Positions 44,253 to 53,511 are shown, numbered from the stretch's first letter. The stretch is 64,000 nt of DNA from Glycomyces sp. NRRL B-16210 (GCF_000719515.1 NZ_JOGR01000015.1:36535-100534); one strand, 5' to 3'. Notes: generated by a model not told the origin, from the sequence alone. Numbers and translations: made by a program.

Positions 44253-44965
44253 TCCGATTCGCTCCGTTCGATCGCCTTTCTGTGTCGCCGCGCTTTCGGA
44301 TCCGTCTTGCGATCCGGGCGCGGCGCCCCTTTGAGGCAGCGCAAGGTCGGCCGCCGCCGGATTTCCCGATCCGTTGTCCCCGAGGGGCAGGGCAAGGGCG
44401 GTCAGTGCGGCGTGCGATGCCGTTGTCGTATCCACGTGTCGATCAACTTTCGTTCAGCCCCCGTATGCCGGGCTGTGGCGCGCTGGTGCGCGGGCACATT
44501 GCCCAGCGGCCTCACAGTGTCTCCCCCATCTCAGTCGGTTACCTGACGTGATGGGAACTGGCACTCGGTCTGACTCTGTCTCCCGCCAAGACGCGGTCGT
44601 GAGGCCTTGACTCTGCGCGGGTTTGCTCGTGGCAACCACCGATCCGAATGGAGAACGATCTTGGCGGCCGCTGGTGGCGGGCTTTTCAGGAATTGTTGGC
44701 GTTCAGGCGTTGCCCCTTGGAAGGAAACTAGGGAATACTCGCTTTCAGCCCGGTATTGCGATCGGACCCGTCTCGGCAGGCGGGATCGGCGCCCCGGCCG
44801 GACCCACCGCCGGCCCCGGCGTCTCGCTCACCGGTCGGCTCGGGCGTGCCATGGGTGCCTACACTGGGTGCTTTGCGTCGGCGCCGCCCGCGCCGGCCCG
44901 CGCACCGGCAGTCCGCCCGCAGTGTCCTCGCAGAGCCCGCCTCCGAAGGGGAGAGTCCGCCAGCC
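44253..44965. other. Divergent intergenic region of about 710 bp
   Basis: It separates the cyclase-domain gene from the lytic transglycosylase gene. Open frames here have no family resemblance or ribosome binding sites. Promoter-like AT-richer DNA lies near 44690-44760. I looked for a c-di-AMP (ydaO) riboswitch, common before actinobacterial cell-wall hydrolases, and did not recognise one. Confidence 0.45.
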
Positions 44966-46006
44966 GTGAAGCCGCAGAGCCCGACGCCTTCCGAGCCCGG
45001 TCCCGCCGAGCAGGGCCCGAACACGCATGGTTCGGCCGAGCACGGCCTGGCCGAGCAGGGTCCCTCCGCGCTGGTTCCGCCCGTGCAAGGTCCGGCCGCG
45101 CAGGTTCCGACCGTGCAGAGCCCGGCGCTGCCGGTGCTCACCTTGCACGGCCGGCCCGCTCACGCGCGTCCGAGCCTCCTCCGCCGCCTCGCGGCACTGC
45201 CGTGGCGCGCCCTCAAGGCCTGCGGCCGGGGCGTGCGAGCGGTCGTGCGGGGCCTGCGGGCCCCGGCCGGGCGCCTCGGCGTCCAGGTCGCGATCACGGC
45301 CCTGGCCCTGGCCGCGACCCTCGCGGCCGGCTGGTTCCTGGTGCCCGAGGCGGGCCCGGCCTGGTCCTTCGGCACCGAGCCGAGCCCCGAGCCCGAGGAG
45401 GCCCCGCTCGTGCTCGCCCCCGAGGAGGCCCCCGCCGCCGGGCTCCCGGCCCAGACCGACCCGGTCGAGGACGACTCCACCGGCGAGCCGACCGAGGCGC
45501 CGACCACGGGCGCCGCGGCCGACCTCGACTCGTGGGCGAGGGGCCTGACGCACCTGGGCATCTCCGAGCGGGCCCTGATCGCCTACGGCCGGGCCGAGCT
45601 GCTCTCGGACTTCCAGAACCCCGGCTGCAACCTGTCGTGGACGACCCTCGCCGGGATCGGCGCCACCGAGTCCAACCACGGCACCACCGGCGGCAACCGC
45701 CTCCGGCCCGACGGCACGACCCTGACCCCGATCATCGGAGCCGAGTACCAGGAGAAGGGACCGATGCAGTTCCTCGACACGACCTGGGAGGCGTGGAAGG
45801 CCGACGGCAACGGCGACGGCGTCTTCGACCCGCACAACATCGACGACGCCACCACGGCGGCGGCGAACTACCTGTGCGCGGGCGGGCGCGACCTGACCCG
45901 GCCGGCCGACTGGTACGCGGCAGTCCACAGCTACAACCCCCGCGACGACTACGTGCAGCAGGTGTTCGACCGCGCCGACGACTACGGCAGGAAGAGCACC
46001 GCCTGA
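44966..46006 (+). CDS. Membrane-anchored lytic murein transglycosylase
   Basis: This is a peptidoglycan-cleaving enzyme of 346 residues. Residues 1-60 are a low-complexity Gln/Pro/Gly segment with repeated AEQGP-type units. A basic stretch (RRLAALPWRALKACGRGVRAVVRG) precedes a single transmembrane segment at about 109-127 (QVAITALALAATLAAGWFLV). After an acidic Pro/Glu linker, residues 190-346 form the lysozyme-like SLT domain: catalytic Glu235 in IGATESNHG, GPMQFLDTTWEAW, then DPHNIDDATTAAANYLC and VHSYNPRDDYVQQVF. It acts outside the cell on the glycan strand. The GTG at 44966 was chosen because the frame upstream looks non-coding; GGGGAG lies 12 bases upstream, which is somewhat far. Confidence 0.87.
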   Translation: MKPQSPTPSEPGPAEQGPNTHGSAEHGLAEQGPSALVPPVQGPAAQVPTVQSPALPVLTLHGRPAHARPSLLRRLAALPWRALKACGRGVRAVVRGLRAPAGRLGVQVAITALALAATLAAGWFLVPEAGPAWSFGTEPSPEPEEAPLVLAPEEAPAAGLPAQTDPVEDDSTGEPTEAPTTGAAADLDSWARGLTHLGISERALIAYGRAELLSDFQNPGCNLSWTTLAGIGATESNHGTTGGNRLRPDGTTLTPIIGAEYQEKGPMQFLDTTWEAWKADGNGDGVFDPHNIDDATTAAANYLCAGGRDLTRPADWYAAVHSYNPRDDYVQQVFDRADDYGRKSTA

Positions 46007-46076
46007 GCGGCAACCCACGGCTGCGAGCTGTGAGGTTGGGGTTCCGTTCGGTGACGATTTCGGGTAAGGATAAGAG

Positions 46077-47102
46077 ATGCCCCTGACGCAGCTCGCTCCC
46101 GGCGAGATGACCGACGACGACCTCCGCGACTGGTGCTCGGTGCTCAACGACATGACCGCCGCCGACATGCCCGCCGAGCCGCGCTGGCGCACCGACCGGC
46201 TCAGCGACTACCTCACCGGCTCCCTGCCCGACGACGAGCGGTTCCTGTTCCTCGACCGGGACGCCGACGGCGACCTGGTCGGCCACGCCAGCCTCATCGT
46301 CTTCGGCGGCGAGCGCTCGGGCAACGGCGTGGTCGAGATGTCCACCCGCCCCTCGGCGCGCGGCAAGGGCGTGGGGACGCGCCTGCTGCGGGCGGTCGCC
46401 GAATGCGCCAAGGCCAACGGCTGCCGGACCCTGTCGGTCGAGGTCATCGCGACCACGCCCGCGGTCGGCTTCTACGACCGGCACGGCTTCGCCCGCTCGG
46501 TGGTCGAGCAGCGCCACCTGCTGCGCTGGGCCGAGATCGACTGGGAGAAGATCGAGCACGCCGCCGGCCGCCTGGCCGCCGGGTACCGCCTCGAGTACCA
46601 CGCGGGCGGCGTTCCCGACCGCCTCCTGGACTCGTACGCGGACGTGAAGGCCAATCTGCGGTCCAGCCCCGGGAACGTCGCGTTCGTGCCCGAGTGGCGC
46701 GGCTCGGCCTACGCACCGGCCCTGCGCGAGTCCTTCGCGACCCTCGCGCGGCGCGGGATGCGCTCGCACATCGCCGTGGCCGTCAGCGAGCCCTACGGGA
46801 ACGTCGTGGGCCTGACCGAGCTGGTCGTCTCGGCACAGCGGCCCACCCGCGCCGACCAGTACGACACCGTCGTCGCCCCCGAGCACCGCTCCTACGGCCT
46901 GGCGATGTCCATGAAGGCCCGGCTGCTGACCGAACTGCGCCGCGCCGAACCGCAGCTCGTCGACGTCCAGACGTGGACGCTGGAGGCCGCCGACGACGTC
47001 CGCTGGATCAACGGCGAGCTCGGCTTCGCCCACGACGTCGACTGGTACGACTACGAAGCCGACATCGACAAGCTCCTCGCCCGCCTCTCCCGACGCGGCT
47101 GA
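46077..47102 (+). CDS. Double-domain GNAT N-acetyltransferase
   Basis: This is a cytosolic protein of 341 residues with two GCN5-type acetyltransferase folds in tandem, like the mycothiol synthase layout. The first domain holds the acetyl-CoA loop in EMSTRPSARGKGVGTRLLRAV near residues 85-107 and SVEVIATTPAVGFYDRHGFARS. The second has DTVVAPEHRSYGLAMSMKARLL, then a degenerate NxxMxxINxxLGF-like end (DDVRWINGELGF). It is not close enough to MshD to be named so; the acceptor substrate is unknown. It begins 70 bp after the transglycosylase stop and may be on its own transcript. The second domain looks the better conserved at the CoA site. Confidence 0.85.
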   Translation: MPLTQLAPGEMTDDDLRDWCSVLNDMTAADMPAEPRWRTDRLSDYLTGSLPDDERFLFLDRDADGDLVGHASLIVFGGERSGNGVVEMSTRPSARGKGVGTRLLRAVAECAKANGCRTLSVEVIATTPAVGFYDRHGFARSVVEQRHLLRWAEIDWEKIEHAAGRLAAGYRLEYHAGGVPDRLLDSYADVKANLRSSPGNVAFVPEWRGSAYAPALRESFATLARRGMRSHIAVAVSEPYGNVVGLTELVVSAQRPTRADQYDTVVAPEHRSYGLAMSMKARLLTELRRAEPQLVDVQTWTLEAADDVRWINGELGFAHDVDWYDYEADIDKLLARLSRRG

Positions 47103-47194
47103 ACCCCGCTCCCCCACCCGCCGAGCGGCTTGCGCCGCAACCGGACCGGCCGAATCCGCGGCAGCCGCAACTCCCCGTGTTCGCGAGAACTCAC

Positions 47195-47200
47195 TACACT
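47195..47200 (+). promoter_or_regulatory. TACACT -10 element of a probable leaderless transcript
   Basis: TACACT lies 7 nt before the ATG at 47208. The sequence ACTACACTG is identical to that before the carboxylase gene at 1581, at the same distance. Confidence 0.5.
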
Positions 47201-47207
47201 GGCGCAC

Positions 47208-48983
47208 ATGCACCCCCGCCCCCAGTTCGAGGCCGCCGGCACCGAGCGGCGCGTCATCGTCGTGGGCGACAACGGTCTGACGCTGCGGTTCATCAAGAAC
47301 CTCATCGACCGCTTCTCCTTCCGCGTCATCGCCGTCATCCCCAAAGGGCCCGGCGGCCAGCGCGACGAGATCCGCCGCGAGTCCCAGGAGAACCGGAACC
47401 TGCGCGTCCTGGAGGCGCACCGGGTCACCGCCGAGACCGTCCGCGAAGCGGGCCTGACCGACGCCTACGCGGTGGCCCTGATGGACCAGAACGACGTCGG
47501 CAACCTGCACCTGGCGCTCAAGATCCGCGAGATGTCGCACTACCTGGGCGACGAGACGCTGCCGCGGCTGGTCATCCGCATGTACAACAAGGGCCTGCGC
47601 GACCACATGCAGAAGCTGCTGGGCGACGACGGCGTGTTCGTCGAGTCCGATGCGGACATGGTCGCCCGCACCTACGCGGCCGCGGCGCTGGAGCAGATCC
47701 CGCCGGGCGACATCGACATCTGGGACCGGCGCCTGTACCTCACCCGCACGCACGACCCGAAGGCGCAGGCGCAGTGGGTGGTCGCGGCCGGAAACGGCTT
47801 CGGCGTGGACATGATCCCCGACGACGATGACGACGACGAGGCGGTCGTGCGGCTGCTGTGCCTGGAGCCGGAGCAGCGGCGCCGCTGGTTCAAGCCGGTG
47901 CCCAGGGCCGCGATGCGGTTCGCGCGCCAGGCCGCGCACACGCTGCGGCGCACGTTCACGAAGTGGCTGTGGATCGCCGTGGCGTTCCTGACGGTGATCA
48001 TGGCCGGGGGCCTGTACTCGCTGACGCACTACAAGAGCAGCGGGGACACGGCGGTGTCGGGGCTGGGCGACGCGGCGTACGTGCTCGCGCTCATGGCCGG
48101 CGGCGGGTTCGACCCGAACACCGGCGAGCCGTGGGAGCTGATGCTCACCCGGGCGGCGGTGGTCCTGTCGGGGGCGCTGCTGGTGCCGCTGCTGACCGGT
48201 GCGATCGTGCAGGCGGTGGTCGAGCGGCGGTACGCGCTCGCGGAGGGCCGCATGGTCAAGGCGGTGCGCGACCACGTGATCGTGGTCGGCCTGGGCAACA
48301 TGGGGACCCGGGTGGTGGAGACACTGCGGGAGCGGCGCATCCCGGTGGTGGCCATCGAGAAGGACCGCAGTGTGGCGGGCATCCACGCGGCCCGCTCGGC
48401 GGGCGCGCAGGTGCTCTTGGCGGACGCGAGCCGTCCCGAGACCCTGCGGGAGGCCGAGATCAAGTACTGCCGGTCGCTGGTGGCGATGGCCAAGCAGGAC
48501 TCGGCGAATCTGGAGACGGCTCTGTCGGGTCTGGAGTGCAAACCGGATCTGCGCACGGTCATGCGGATCTACAATCCCGAGTTCGCCTCGCTGATCCGCC
48601 GGAACCTGAACATGGGGCAGCCGGCGCTCCACGAAGGCGCGCAGCATTCCTCGTACAGTGCCCCGCAGGTCGCGGCGGCCTCGTTCGCGGGGGCGCTGAC
48701 CGACGACGCGATCCTGGAGACGATCCCGGTGCGCGGGCAGATCGCGTACATCGCCGAGGCCGAGGTCGAGACGGGCTCGCGGCTGGACGACGCGCCGGCG
48801 CACGAGGCGACGGTCGCCGGCTCGCACCGGCTGCTGGCGGTCAAGCGCGCGAGCGGGCGCGTCAGCTGGAACCCGGACGCGGCCTTCAGGATCGGCTACG
48901 GCGACCAGGTGCTTGTCCTGGCGACGCGGCGGGGCCTGGACGAGATCCTCCAGCGCTGCCGAGGCGTTCCGCTGGAGCCGTGA
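47208..48983 (+). CDS. RCK-domain ion-channel-like protein (CASTOR/POLLUX type)
   Basis: This is a protein of 591 residues combining two NAD-binding RCK/TrkA-N domains with a small membrane part. The first RCK has RRVIVVGDNGLTLRFIKNL near residues 14-32; the second has DHVIVVGLGNMGTRVVETL near 355-373. Between them are two hydrophobic segments (about 249-268 and 318-340) flanking a re-entrant loop with SLTHYKSSGDTAVSGLGDAAYVLALMAGGGF in outline, as in two-TM cation channels of the CASTOR/POLLUX-like group. It probably assembles as a tetramer gated by nucleotides or ions. The ATG at 47208 lies 7 nt after a TACACT hexamer with no ribosome binding site, so a leaderless mRNA is likely. Ion specificity is not readable. 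Confidence 0.82.
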   Translation: MHPRPQFEAAGTERRVIVVGDNGLTLRFIKNLIDRFSFRVIAVIPKGPGGQRDEIRRESQENRNLRVLEAHRVTAETVREAGLTDAYAVALMDQNDVGNLHLALKIREMSHYLGDETLPRLVIRMYNKGLRDHMQKLLGDDGVFVESDADMVARTYAAAALEQIPPGDIDIWDRRLYLTRTHDPKAQAQWVVAAGNGFGVDMIPDDDDDDEAVVRLLCLEPEQRRRWFKPVPRAAMRFARQAAHTLRRTFTKWLWIAVAFLTVIMAGGLYSLTHYKSSGDTAVSGLGDAAYVLALMAGGGFDPNTGEPWELMLTRAAVVLSGALLVPLLTGAIVQAVVERRYALAEGRMVKAVRDHVIVVGLGNMGTRVVETLRERRIPVVAIEKDRSVAGIHAARSAGAQVLLADASRPETLREAEIKYCRSLVAMAKQDSANLETALSGLECKPDLRTVMRIYNPEFASLIRRNLNMGQPALHEGAQHSSYSAPQVAAASFAGALTDDAILETIPVRGQIAYIAEAEVETGSRLDDAPAHEATVAGSHRLLAVKRASGRVSWNPDAAFRIGYGDQVLVLATRRGLDEILQRCRGVPLEP

Positions 48984-49162
48984 GCGCTGGCCGCCGAGGC
49001 GGGGCCGTGCCCGCGTGTGCGTGTGACGCCCTTCGCGGCGTTCCGTGTTCCCTAAGGCTCCCGTGTGCGCGTGTGACGCGCGCCGTCCCCCGGTAGGTGA
49101 CGCAACTTCCCTCCGGCTCGCTCGTTGAACGGTCGACACATCTCTCGGGAAAGGGGCCGACC

Positions 49163-50440
49163 GTGGCTGCAAGCGTGCGGAGACCGCGTATCGGACGGGG
49201 CGTCGGGGGGCGCCGTCGCCGCAGGATCCTTCTGGCCGCGACGGCGGGGGCGCTGGCGCTCGGCGCGGCGGCCGTGGTGGTCCCCAACGCGTTCGCCGAG
49301 GACGACCCGCTGGCGGGCGTCCTGGACGGCTCGGTCCTGACCGGCGCGGTGGACGGCGCGGTCGAGCTCCTGCCGGTGGACGAGTCGCTGCTGGGCCTCA
49401 TCGACGTCGGCGAGGTCACCGAGCTGGCCGAGTCGCTCACGTACGCGGACGCCTCGGACACGCTGAAGGTCTCCGGGCCCGACGCCGGCTACGTCAAGGT
49501 CCACTTCGAGCGGCTGCTGCTGAACGCGGGCGACTACGTGACCGTCTCCAGCCCCGACGGCGCCGAGTCCTACCGGTACGAGGAGTCCTTGATCGACCAG
49601 TGGGCGACCTCGATCACCGGCGACACCGCGATCGTGCGGCTGCACAAGGGGCCCGAGAGCGTCGCCTCGTCCGCGCTGGGCGCGGTGATCGACAAGGCCG
49701 CGTACGGTTTCGCGCCCGAGGTCGTGGACGACATGGCGCAGGAGCGCGCGGCGCAGGCGCGGCCGGAGGAGAGCATCTGCGGCGGGGACGAGAAGCGGGC
49801 CTCGGCGTGCTACCGGACCTCCTATCCGGACGTGGTCGACCGCGCCAGGCCGGTGGCGCGGCTGCTCATCGACGGGAAGGTGCTGTGCACCGCGTTCCGC
49901 GTCGGCGAGGACAACCGGATGCTGACCAACCACCACTGCTTCTCCGAGACGCGGCAGGCCGAGCAGACCGAGGTGTGGTTCGGGTACGACTGCATCGCGT
50001 GCGGGGCGAACATCGCGAACATCCCGGTGAAGGTGCACGGCTCGAAGGTCCTGGCGACCTCGAAGCCCTTGGACTACACGCTGTTCACGCTGAAGGACTT
50101 CGAGCGGGTCGAGAAGTTCGGGTACCTGGAGCTGGCCGACGAGGCGCCCGCGCGCGGCGAGGCGATCTACATCCCGCAGCACCCGGCGGGGCGCCCGACC
50201 GAGATCGCGATGCACTCCTCGGTGGACGGCGGCAACTGCGTGGTCAAGCACGCCACCTACGACGGGTACATCGCCGGCAGCGATGTCTCGTACTTCTGCG
50301 ACACCGAGTTCGGGTCCTCGGGCTCGCCGGTGCTGTCGCGCAACACGCACAAGGTGGTTGCCCTGCACCACTTCGGCGGCTGCCCGAACTCGGGCGTGAA
50401 CGCCCAGCTCATCAAGGCCGAGATTGGACGCCTCATCTGA
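49163..50440 (+). CDS. Secreted trypsin-like serine protease
   Basis: This is an exported protein of 425 residues. The N-terminus has an Arg-rich n-region (RRRRRILLAATAGALALGAAA) and an AFAED cleavage site, so a Sec or Tat signal of about 45 residues; there is no strict twin-Arg FLK motif. A pro-region of about 170 residues precedes the catalytic domain. The triad can be read as His258 (MLTNHHCFS), Asp304 (LDYTLFTL) and Ser386 (FGSSGSPVLS), with paired cysteines near the active site. This is the chymotrypsin/V8-like S1 fold found in many actinomycete exoproteases. The GTG at 49163 has AAGGGG at the correct distance. A very strong 25-bp-arm hairpin follows. Confidence 0.88.
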   Translation: MAASVRRPRIGRGVGGRRRRRILLAATAGALALGAAAVVVPNAFAEDDPLAGVLDGSVLTGAVDGAVELLPVDESLLGLIDVGEVTELAESLTYADASDTLKVSGPDAGYVKVHFERLLLNAGDYVTVSSPDGAESYRYEESLIDQWATSITGDTAIVRLHKGPESVASSALGAVIDKAAYGFAPEVVDDMAQERAAQARPEESICGGDEKRASACYRTSYPDVVDRARPVARLLIDGKVLCTAFRVGEDNRMLTNHHCFSETRQAEQTEVWFGYDCIACGANIANIPVKVHGSKVLATSKPLDYTLFTLKDFERVEKFGYLELADEAPARGEAIYIPQHPAGRPTEIAMHSSVDGGNCVVKHATYDGYIAGSDVSYFCDTEFGSSGSPVLSRNTHKVVALHHFGGCPNSGVNAQLIKAEIGRLI

Positions 50441-50449
50441 ACTGATCCC

Positions 50450-50502
50450 ACTGACGAGTCCGGCCCGCCGCTGCGATGCAGCGGCGGGCCGGACTCGTCA
50501 GT
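50450..50502. terminator. Long bidirectional hairpin between the protease gene and mqnC
   Basis: Two perfect 25-bp arms (50450-50474 and 50478-50502) with a GAT loop, the longest uninterrupted stem in the window. Confidence 0.92.
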
Positions 50503-50580
50503 GCGTGTGCGGGCGTTGTATCCGAAGCGCCGCACCGTATCCAAGACGCCGCAGCGAATCGGAGGCGCCGAGACGTCCGT

Positions 50581-51738
50581 CTACTTGGGAGTGATCTGGA
50601 GTTCGGCGACGATCGTCGAGAAATGCGAGCGGATGCGGTCGTCGGTCGGGTCGTCCTCGGGCGTCCAGTGCACCGACATCCGCTCGTACAGCGTGTCGCG
50701 CTGCGCCGGAACGCGATCGGCGGTGCGGATGAGCTCGATCAGCTCCGACAGGCGCGAGCGGTGCCGCGCGCCCGCCGAGGAGATCACGTTCTCCTCCAGC
50801 ATGATCGAACCCAGGTCGTCCACGCCCAGGTGCATGCTCAACTGGCCCGAGGCCTTGCCCGTGGTCAGCCACGAGGACTGGAGGTGCTTGACGTTGTGGA
50901 AGAACAGCCGCGCGGTCGCCAGCAGCCGCAGGTACTCCAGTGTCGTCGCCTGCGTGCGGCCCTTGAGGTGGTTGTTCTCCGGCTGGTACGTCCACGGGAT
51001 GAACGACCGGAACCCGCCGGTGCGGTCCTGCACGTCGCGGATCATCCGCAGGTGCTCGATCCGCTCGGCCGCGGTCTCGCCGGTGCCCATCATCATCGTC
51101 GCCGTCGACTCCAGGCCCTGCACATGGGCGGCCTCCATGATCTCCAGCCAGCGCTCACCGGACTCCTTGAGCGGCGCCAGCGCCGTCCGCGGGCGCGCCG
51201 GGAGCATCTCGGCCCCGGCCCCGGCGATCGAGTCGAGCCCGGCGGCCTTGATGCGCTGGATCGACTCGTCGATCGCCACCCCCGAGACCTTCGACATGTG
51301 GGCGATCTCCGAAGGCCCGATCGAGTGGATCACCAGGTCGGGGTATTCGCGCTTGACCGAGGAGAACAGCTCCTCGTAGTACTCGACGCCGAAGTCGGGG
51401 TGGTGCCCGCCCTGGAGCATCACCTGCGTGGCGCCCAGGCTCACCGCCTCGCCGCAGCGGCGCAGGACCTCCTCCATCGGGTGCGCCCAGCCCTCCTCGT
51501 GCTTGGGGGCGCGGTAGAAGGCGCAGAACTTGCACGCGGTGACGCACACGTTCGTGTAGTTGATGTTGCGGTCGATGAGGTAGGTGACGATGTTGTCGCC
51601 GATGAGGCGCCGGCGGGCCGCGTCGGCGGCCTCGGCGAGGGGGTGGAAGGGCGCTTCGGTGTAGAGCAGCAGTGCTTCCTCGGCGCTGATGGCGCCGCCG
51701 TCGGCGGCGCGGGCGAGGACATCGTCAATCTCGGCCAT
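50581..51738 (-). CDS. mqnC: Cyclic dehypoxanthinyl futalosine synthase (radical SAM)
   Basis: This is a radical-SAM enzyme of 385 residues in the futalosine route to menaquinone; it cyclises dehypoxanthinyl futalosine. The [4Fe-4S]/SAM motif is Cys65-x3-Cys69-x2-Cys72 in NVCVTACKFC. Other clear segments are YLIDRNINYTNVC, ATQVMLQGGHHPDFG, and IPWTYQPENNHL. The length fits MqnC and not MqnE, which is a separate gene at 58930. The ATG at 51738 starts MAEIDDVLARAADGG; a TACGCT hexamer 6 nt upstream suggests a leaderless mRNA. The flavin reductase and mqnA lie directly upstream on the same strand but each seems to have its own start signals. Confidence 0.93.
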   Translation of the reverse strand: MAEIDDVLARAADGGAISAEEALLLYTEAPFHPLAEAADAARRRLIGDNIVTYLIDRNINYTNVCVTACKFCAFYRAPKHEEGWAHPMEEVLRRCGEAVSLGATQVMLQGGHHPDFGVEYYEELFSSVKREYPDLVIHSIGPSEIAHMSKVSGVAIDESIQRIKAAGLDSIAGAGAEMLPARPRTALAPLKESGERWLEIMEAAHVQGLESTATMMMGTGETAAERIEHLRMIRDVQDRTGGFRSFIPWTYQPENNHLKGRTQATTLEYLRLLATARLFFHNVKHLQSSWLTTGKASGQLSMHLGVDDLGSIMLEENVISSAGARHRSRLSELIELIRTADRVPAQRDTLYERMSVHWTPEDDPTDDRIRSHFSTIVAELQITPK

Positions 51739-51744
51739 GCACGA

Positions 51745-51750
51745 AGCGTA
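51745..51750 (-). promoter_or_regulatory. TACGCT -10 element upstream of mqnC
   Basis: TACGCT on the minus strand lies 6 nt before the mqnC ATG. Confidence 0.4.
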
Positions 51751-51809
51751 TCGCCGCGAAGGCGCCGGGGACAGTGCGCCCGAGTCGATTGCCTCGTGGG
51801 TCTCGCCGC

Positions 51810-52577
51810 TCAGACGGTGTACAGCTCGGTGTGGATCTCGCCCGCCCCGGCGTTCTCCAGCACTTCCTTGAGGCCCAGGACCATCTCGTAGGGGCCGCAG
51901 AGGAACCACTCGTCGATCGCGGCGGCGTCGACGACCGTGTCGAGGAACTCCCCGAGCCGCTCGGGCGTCAGCCGCCCGGTCAGCAGCTCGGTCGCGCCCT
52001 CGGTGCGGGTGCGGATGTGGTGCAGGCGCAGCCGGGGGCCGTGGACGCGCTGGAGTTCGCGCAGCTCCTCGGCGAACATCGTGGTGTCCTCGCAGCGGTT
52101 GGAGTACAGGAGCGTCACCGTCGCGCCCGCTTCGAGCGCGGCGGTCGCGATCGCGATGATCGGGGTGATGCCCGAGCCGGCGACCACCGACGCGTAGTGG
52201 CGGTCGGGGCGGATCTCGGTCCAGAAGTGGCCCAGCGGCGGCAGGACCTCCAGGACGTCCCCGGGATGGAGCTGCCGGTTGGCGTACCCCGAGAAGGTGC
52301 CCTTCGGGATCGAGCGGATGCCCAGGCGCAGCGTGCCGTGCTCGGCGAGCTCGCGCGGGGTGGAGGCGAGCGAGTAGGAGCGGCGCACCTCCGCGCCGTC
52401 GGGTTCGTCCCGTTGGAAGGTGAGGTGCTGGCCGGGTTTGAAGTCGAAGGCGGGCCGCAGCGGCTCGGGGACGGCGAGGGTGACCTCGACGGCGTCCTCG
52501 GTCAGGGCCCGGACCCGGCTGACGGTGAGCTTGTGCCAGGAGGGCCGGGGTCGGCGCGGCTTCAGCTCGACGGCCAC
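51810..52577 (-). CDS. FAD/NAD(P)-binding ferredoxin reductase-like protein without a 2Fe-2S domain
   Basis: This is a two-domain flavin reductase of 255 residues. The FAD domain has FKPGQHLTFQ and RRSYSLAST (the RxYS flavin motif), and the NAD(P) domain has VAGSGITPIIAIATAAL and WFLCGPYEMVLGLKEVL. The sequence ends with IHTELYTV, exactly where PaaE-type and class I oxygenase reductases continue into a plant-type 2Fe-2S domain with CxxxxCxxC. Here that domain is absent, so the protein must pass electrons to a separate ferredoxin or other acceptor. The GTG at 52577 has AAGGA upstream. It sits between mqnC and mqnA, 55 bp from the latter, so a redox role linked to menaquinone synthesis is possible but unproven. 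Confidence 0.85.
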   Translation of the reverse strand: MAVELKPRRPRPSWHKLTVSRVRALTEDAVEVTLAVPEPLRPAFDFKPGQHLTFQRDEPDGAEVRRSYSLASTPRELAEHGTLRLGIRSIPKGTFSGYANRQLHPGDVLEVLPPLGHFWTEIRPDRHYASVVAGSGITPIIAIATAALEAGATVTLLYSNRCEDTTMFAEELRELQRVHGPRLRLHHIRTRTEGATELLTGRLTPERLGEFLDTVVDAAAIDEWFLCGPYEMVLGLKEVLENAGAGEIHTELYTV

Positions 52578-52632
52578 TGCGAGGTCCTTTCGTCGTCTAC
52601 GGATCGCCGGGGGCGCGGGTCGCGGCGGTTCT

Positions 52633-53511
52633 TCACGGCTCGCGGTCCTCGCCGCTGAAGAACTCGGGACCGCTCGCGGGCAGCGCCGGGATGCGGCCCA
52701 CGGCGTCCCCTTTCGTGTAACCGGCCGCCCGGGAGGCGAATTCCCGCAGGCCTTCGAGGTGGCGCTCACTGAGGCCGAACTGGAGCCGGTCGAAGTACTC
52801 GGCGAGCGCGGCGGGCGGGAACGGCTCCCAGCGGGCCGCGGCGGCGACCACCTCGTCGATCTCCTCGCGGCTGCGGCGCACCGACTCGCGGAAGGCCAGG
52901 TGCGCGGCCTTGACGAATCCGGGGTGGGCCTGGGCGTAGTCGCGGCGCACGGCCCAGACGGCGAAGACCATCGGCAGGCCGGTCCAGTCGCGCCACTCGG
53001 CGGCGAGGTCGAGCACGTGGAGGCCGCCGGGGTCGTGGTGCACGCGCAGGGCCTCGTCGCCGATGAGGACGGCGGCGTCGGCGCCGTCCAGGGCGCTGGC
53101 GGGGTCGGGTGCGGTCACGGTATAGGACGGGGTGCGCCCGTAGCGGTCTTCGAGGAGCATCCGGCCGAGGAGGACGCCGGTGCGGGAGGTGGAGGCGAGG
53201 GAGACGCGCGGGGCGGCGGGGAGGTCGGCGAGGGGGGCCTTGGAGACGAGGTTGACGCTGAGGACGGGGCCGTCGGCGGCGACGGCCGGGTCGGGGATGA
53301 GGAGCAGGTCGTCGGCGTGGCGCAGGTATTCGACCACGGTGATCGGGCCGATGTCGAGGTCGCCGGCGACGAGGAGGCGGCTGAGCTCGTCGGGGGCGGC
53401 GCGGTGCAGGTCCACTTCGAGGAGGGCGCCGGTGCGGGCCAGTCCCCAGTAGATGGGCATGCAGTTGAGGAACGCGATGTGGCCGACCCTGGGGCGCCTT
53501 GCGATGTTCAC
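52633..53511 (-). CDS. mqnA: Chorismate dehydratase
   Basis: This is the MqnA enzyme of 292 residues, which dehydrates chorismate to 3-[(1-carboxyvinyl)oxy]benzoate, the first step of the futalosine pathway. It has a periplasmic-binding-protein-like fold. Conserved segments are RVGHIAFLNCMPIYWGL at the N-terminus, AAPDELSRLLVAGDLDIGPITVVEYL, VSLASTSRTGVLLGRMLLEDRYG, and VLIGDEALRVHH with the conserved GDxAL core. The GTG at 53511 was chosen because it gives the conserved opening and lies 7 nt after a TACGGT hexamer. Upstream in-frame sequence is Arg-rich and non-coding. mqnC and mqnE are also in the window; mqnD was not seen. Confidence 0.92.
   Translation of the reverse strand: MNIARRPRVGHIAFLNCMPIYWGLARTGALLEVDLHRAAPDELSRLLVAGDLDIGPITVVEYLRHADDLLLIPDPAVAADGPVLSVNLVSKAPLADLPAAPRVSLASTSRTGVLLGRMLLEDRYGRTPSYTVTAPDPASALDGADAAVLIGDEALRVHHDPGGLHVLDLAAEWRDWTGLPMVFAVWAVRRDYAQAHPGFVKAAHLAFRESVRRSREEIDEVVAAAARWEPFPPAALAEYFDRLQFGLSERHLEGLREFASRAAGYTKGDAVGRIPALPASGPEFFSGEDREP

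Noticed and set aside
44253..44965. c-di-AMP (ydaO) riboswitch before the lytic transglycosylase gene
   Set aside because: Such riboswitches are common before wall hydrolases in actinobacteria, but no matching conserved core was recognised here or upstream of the NlpC/P60 gene.
50581..51738. mqnC read as mqnE
   Set aside because: Both are radical-SAM enzymes, but a better mqnE with the CSASCAYC motif and longer N-terminus lies at 58930, and this one has the MqnC-type YLIDRNINYTNVC segment.
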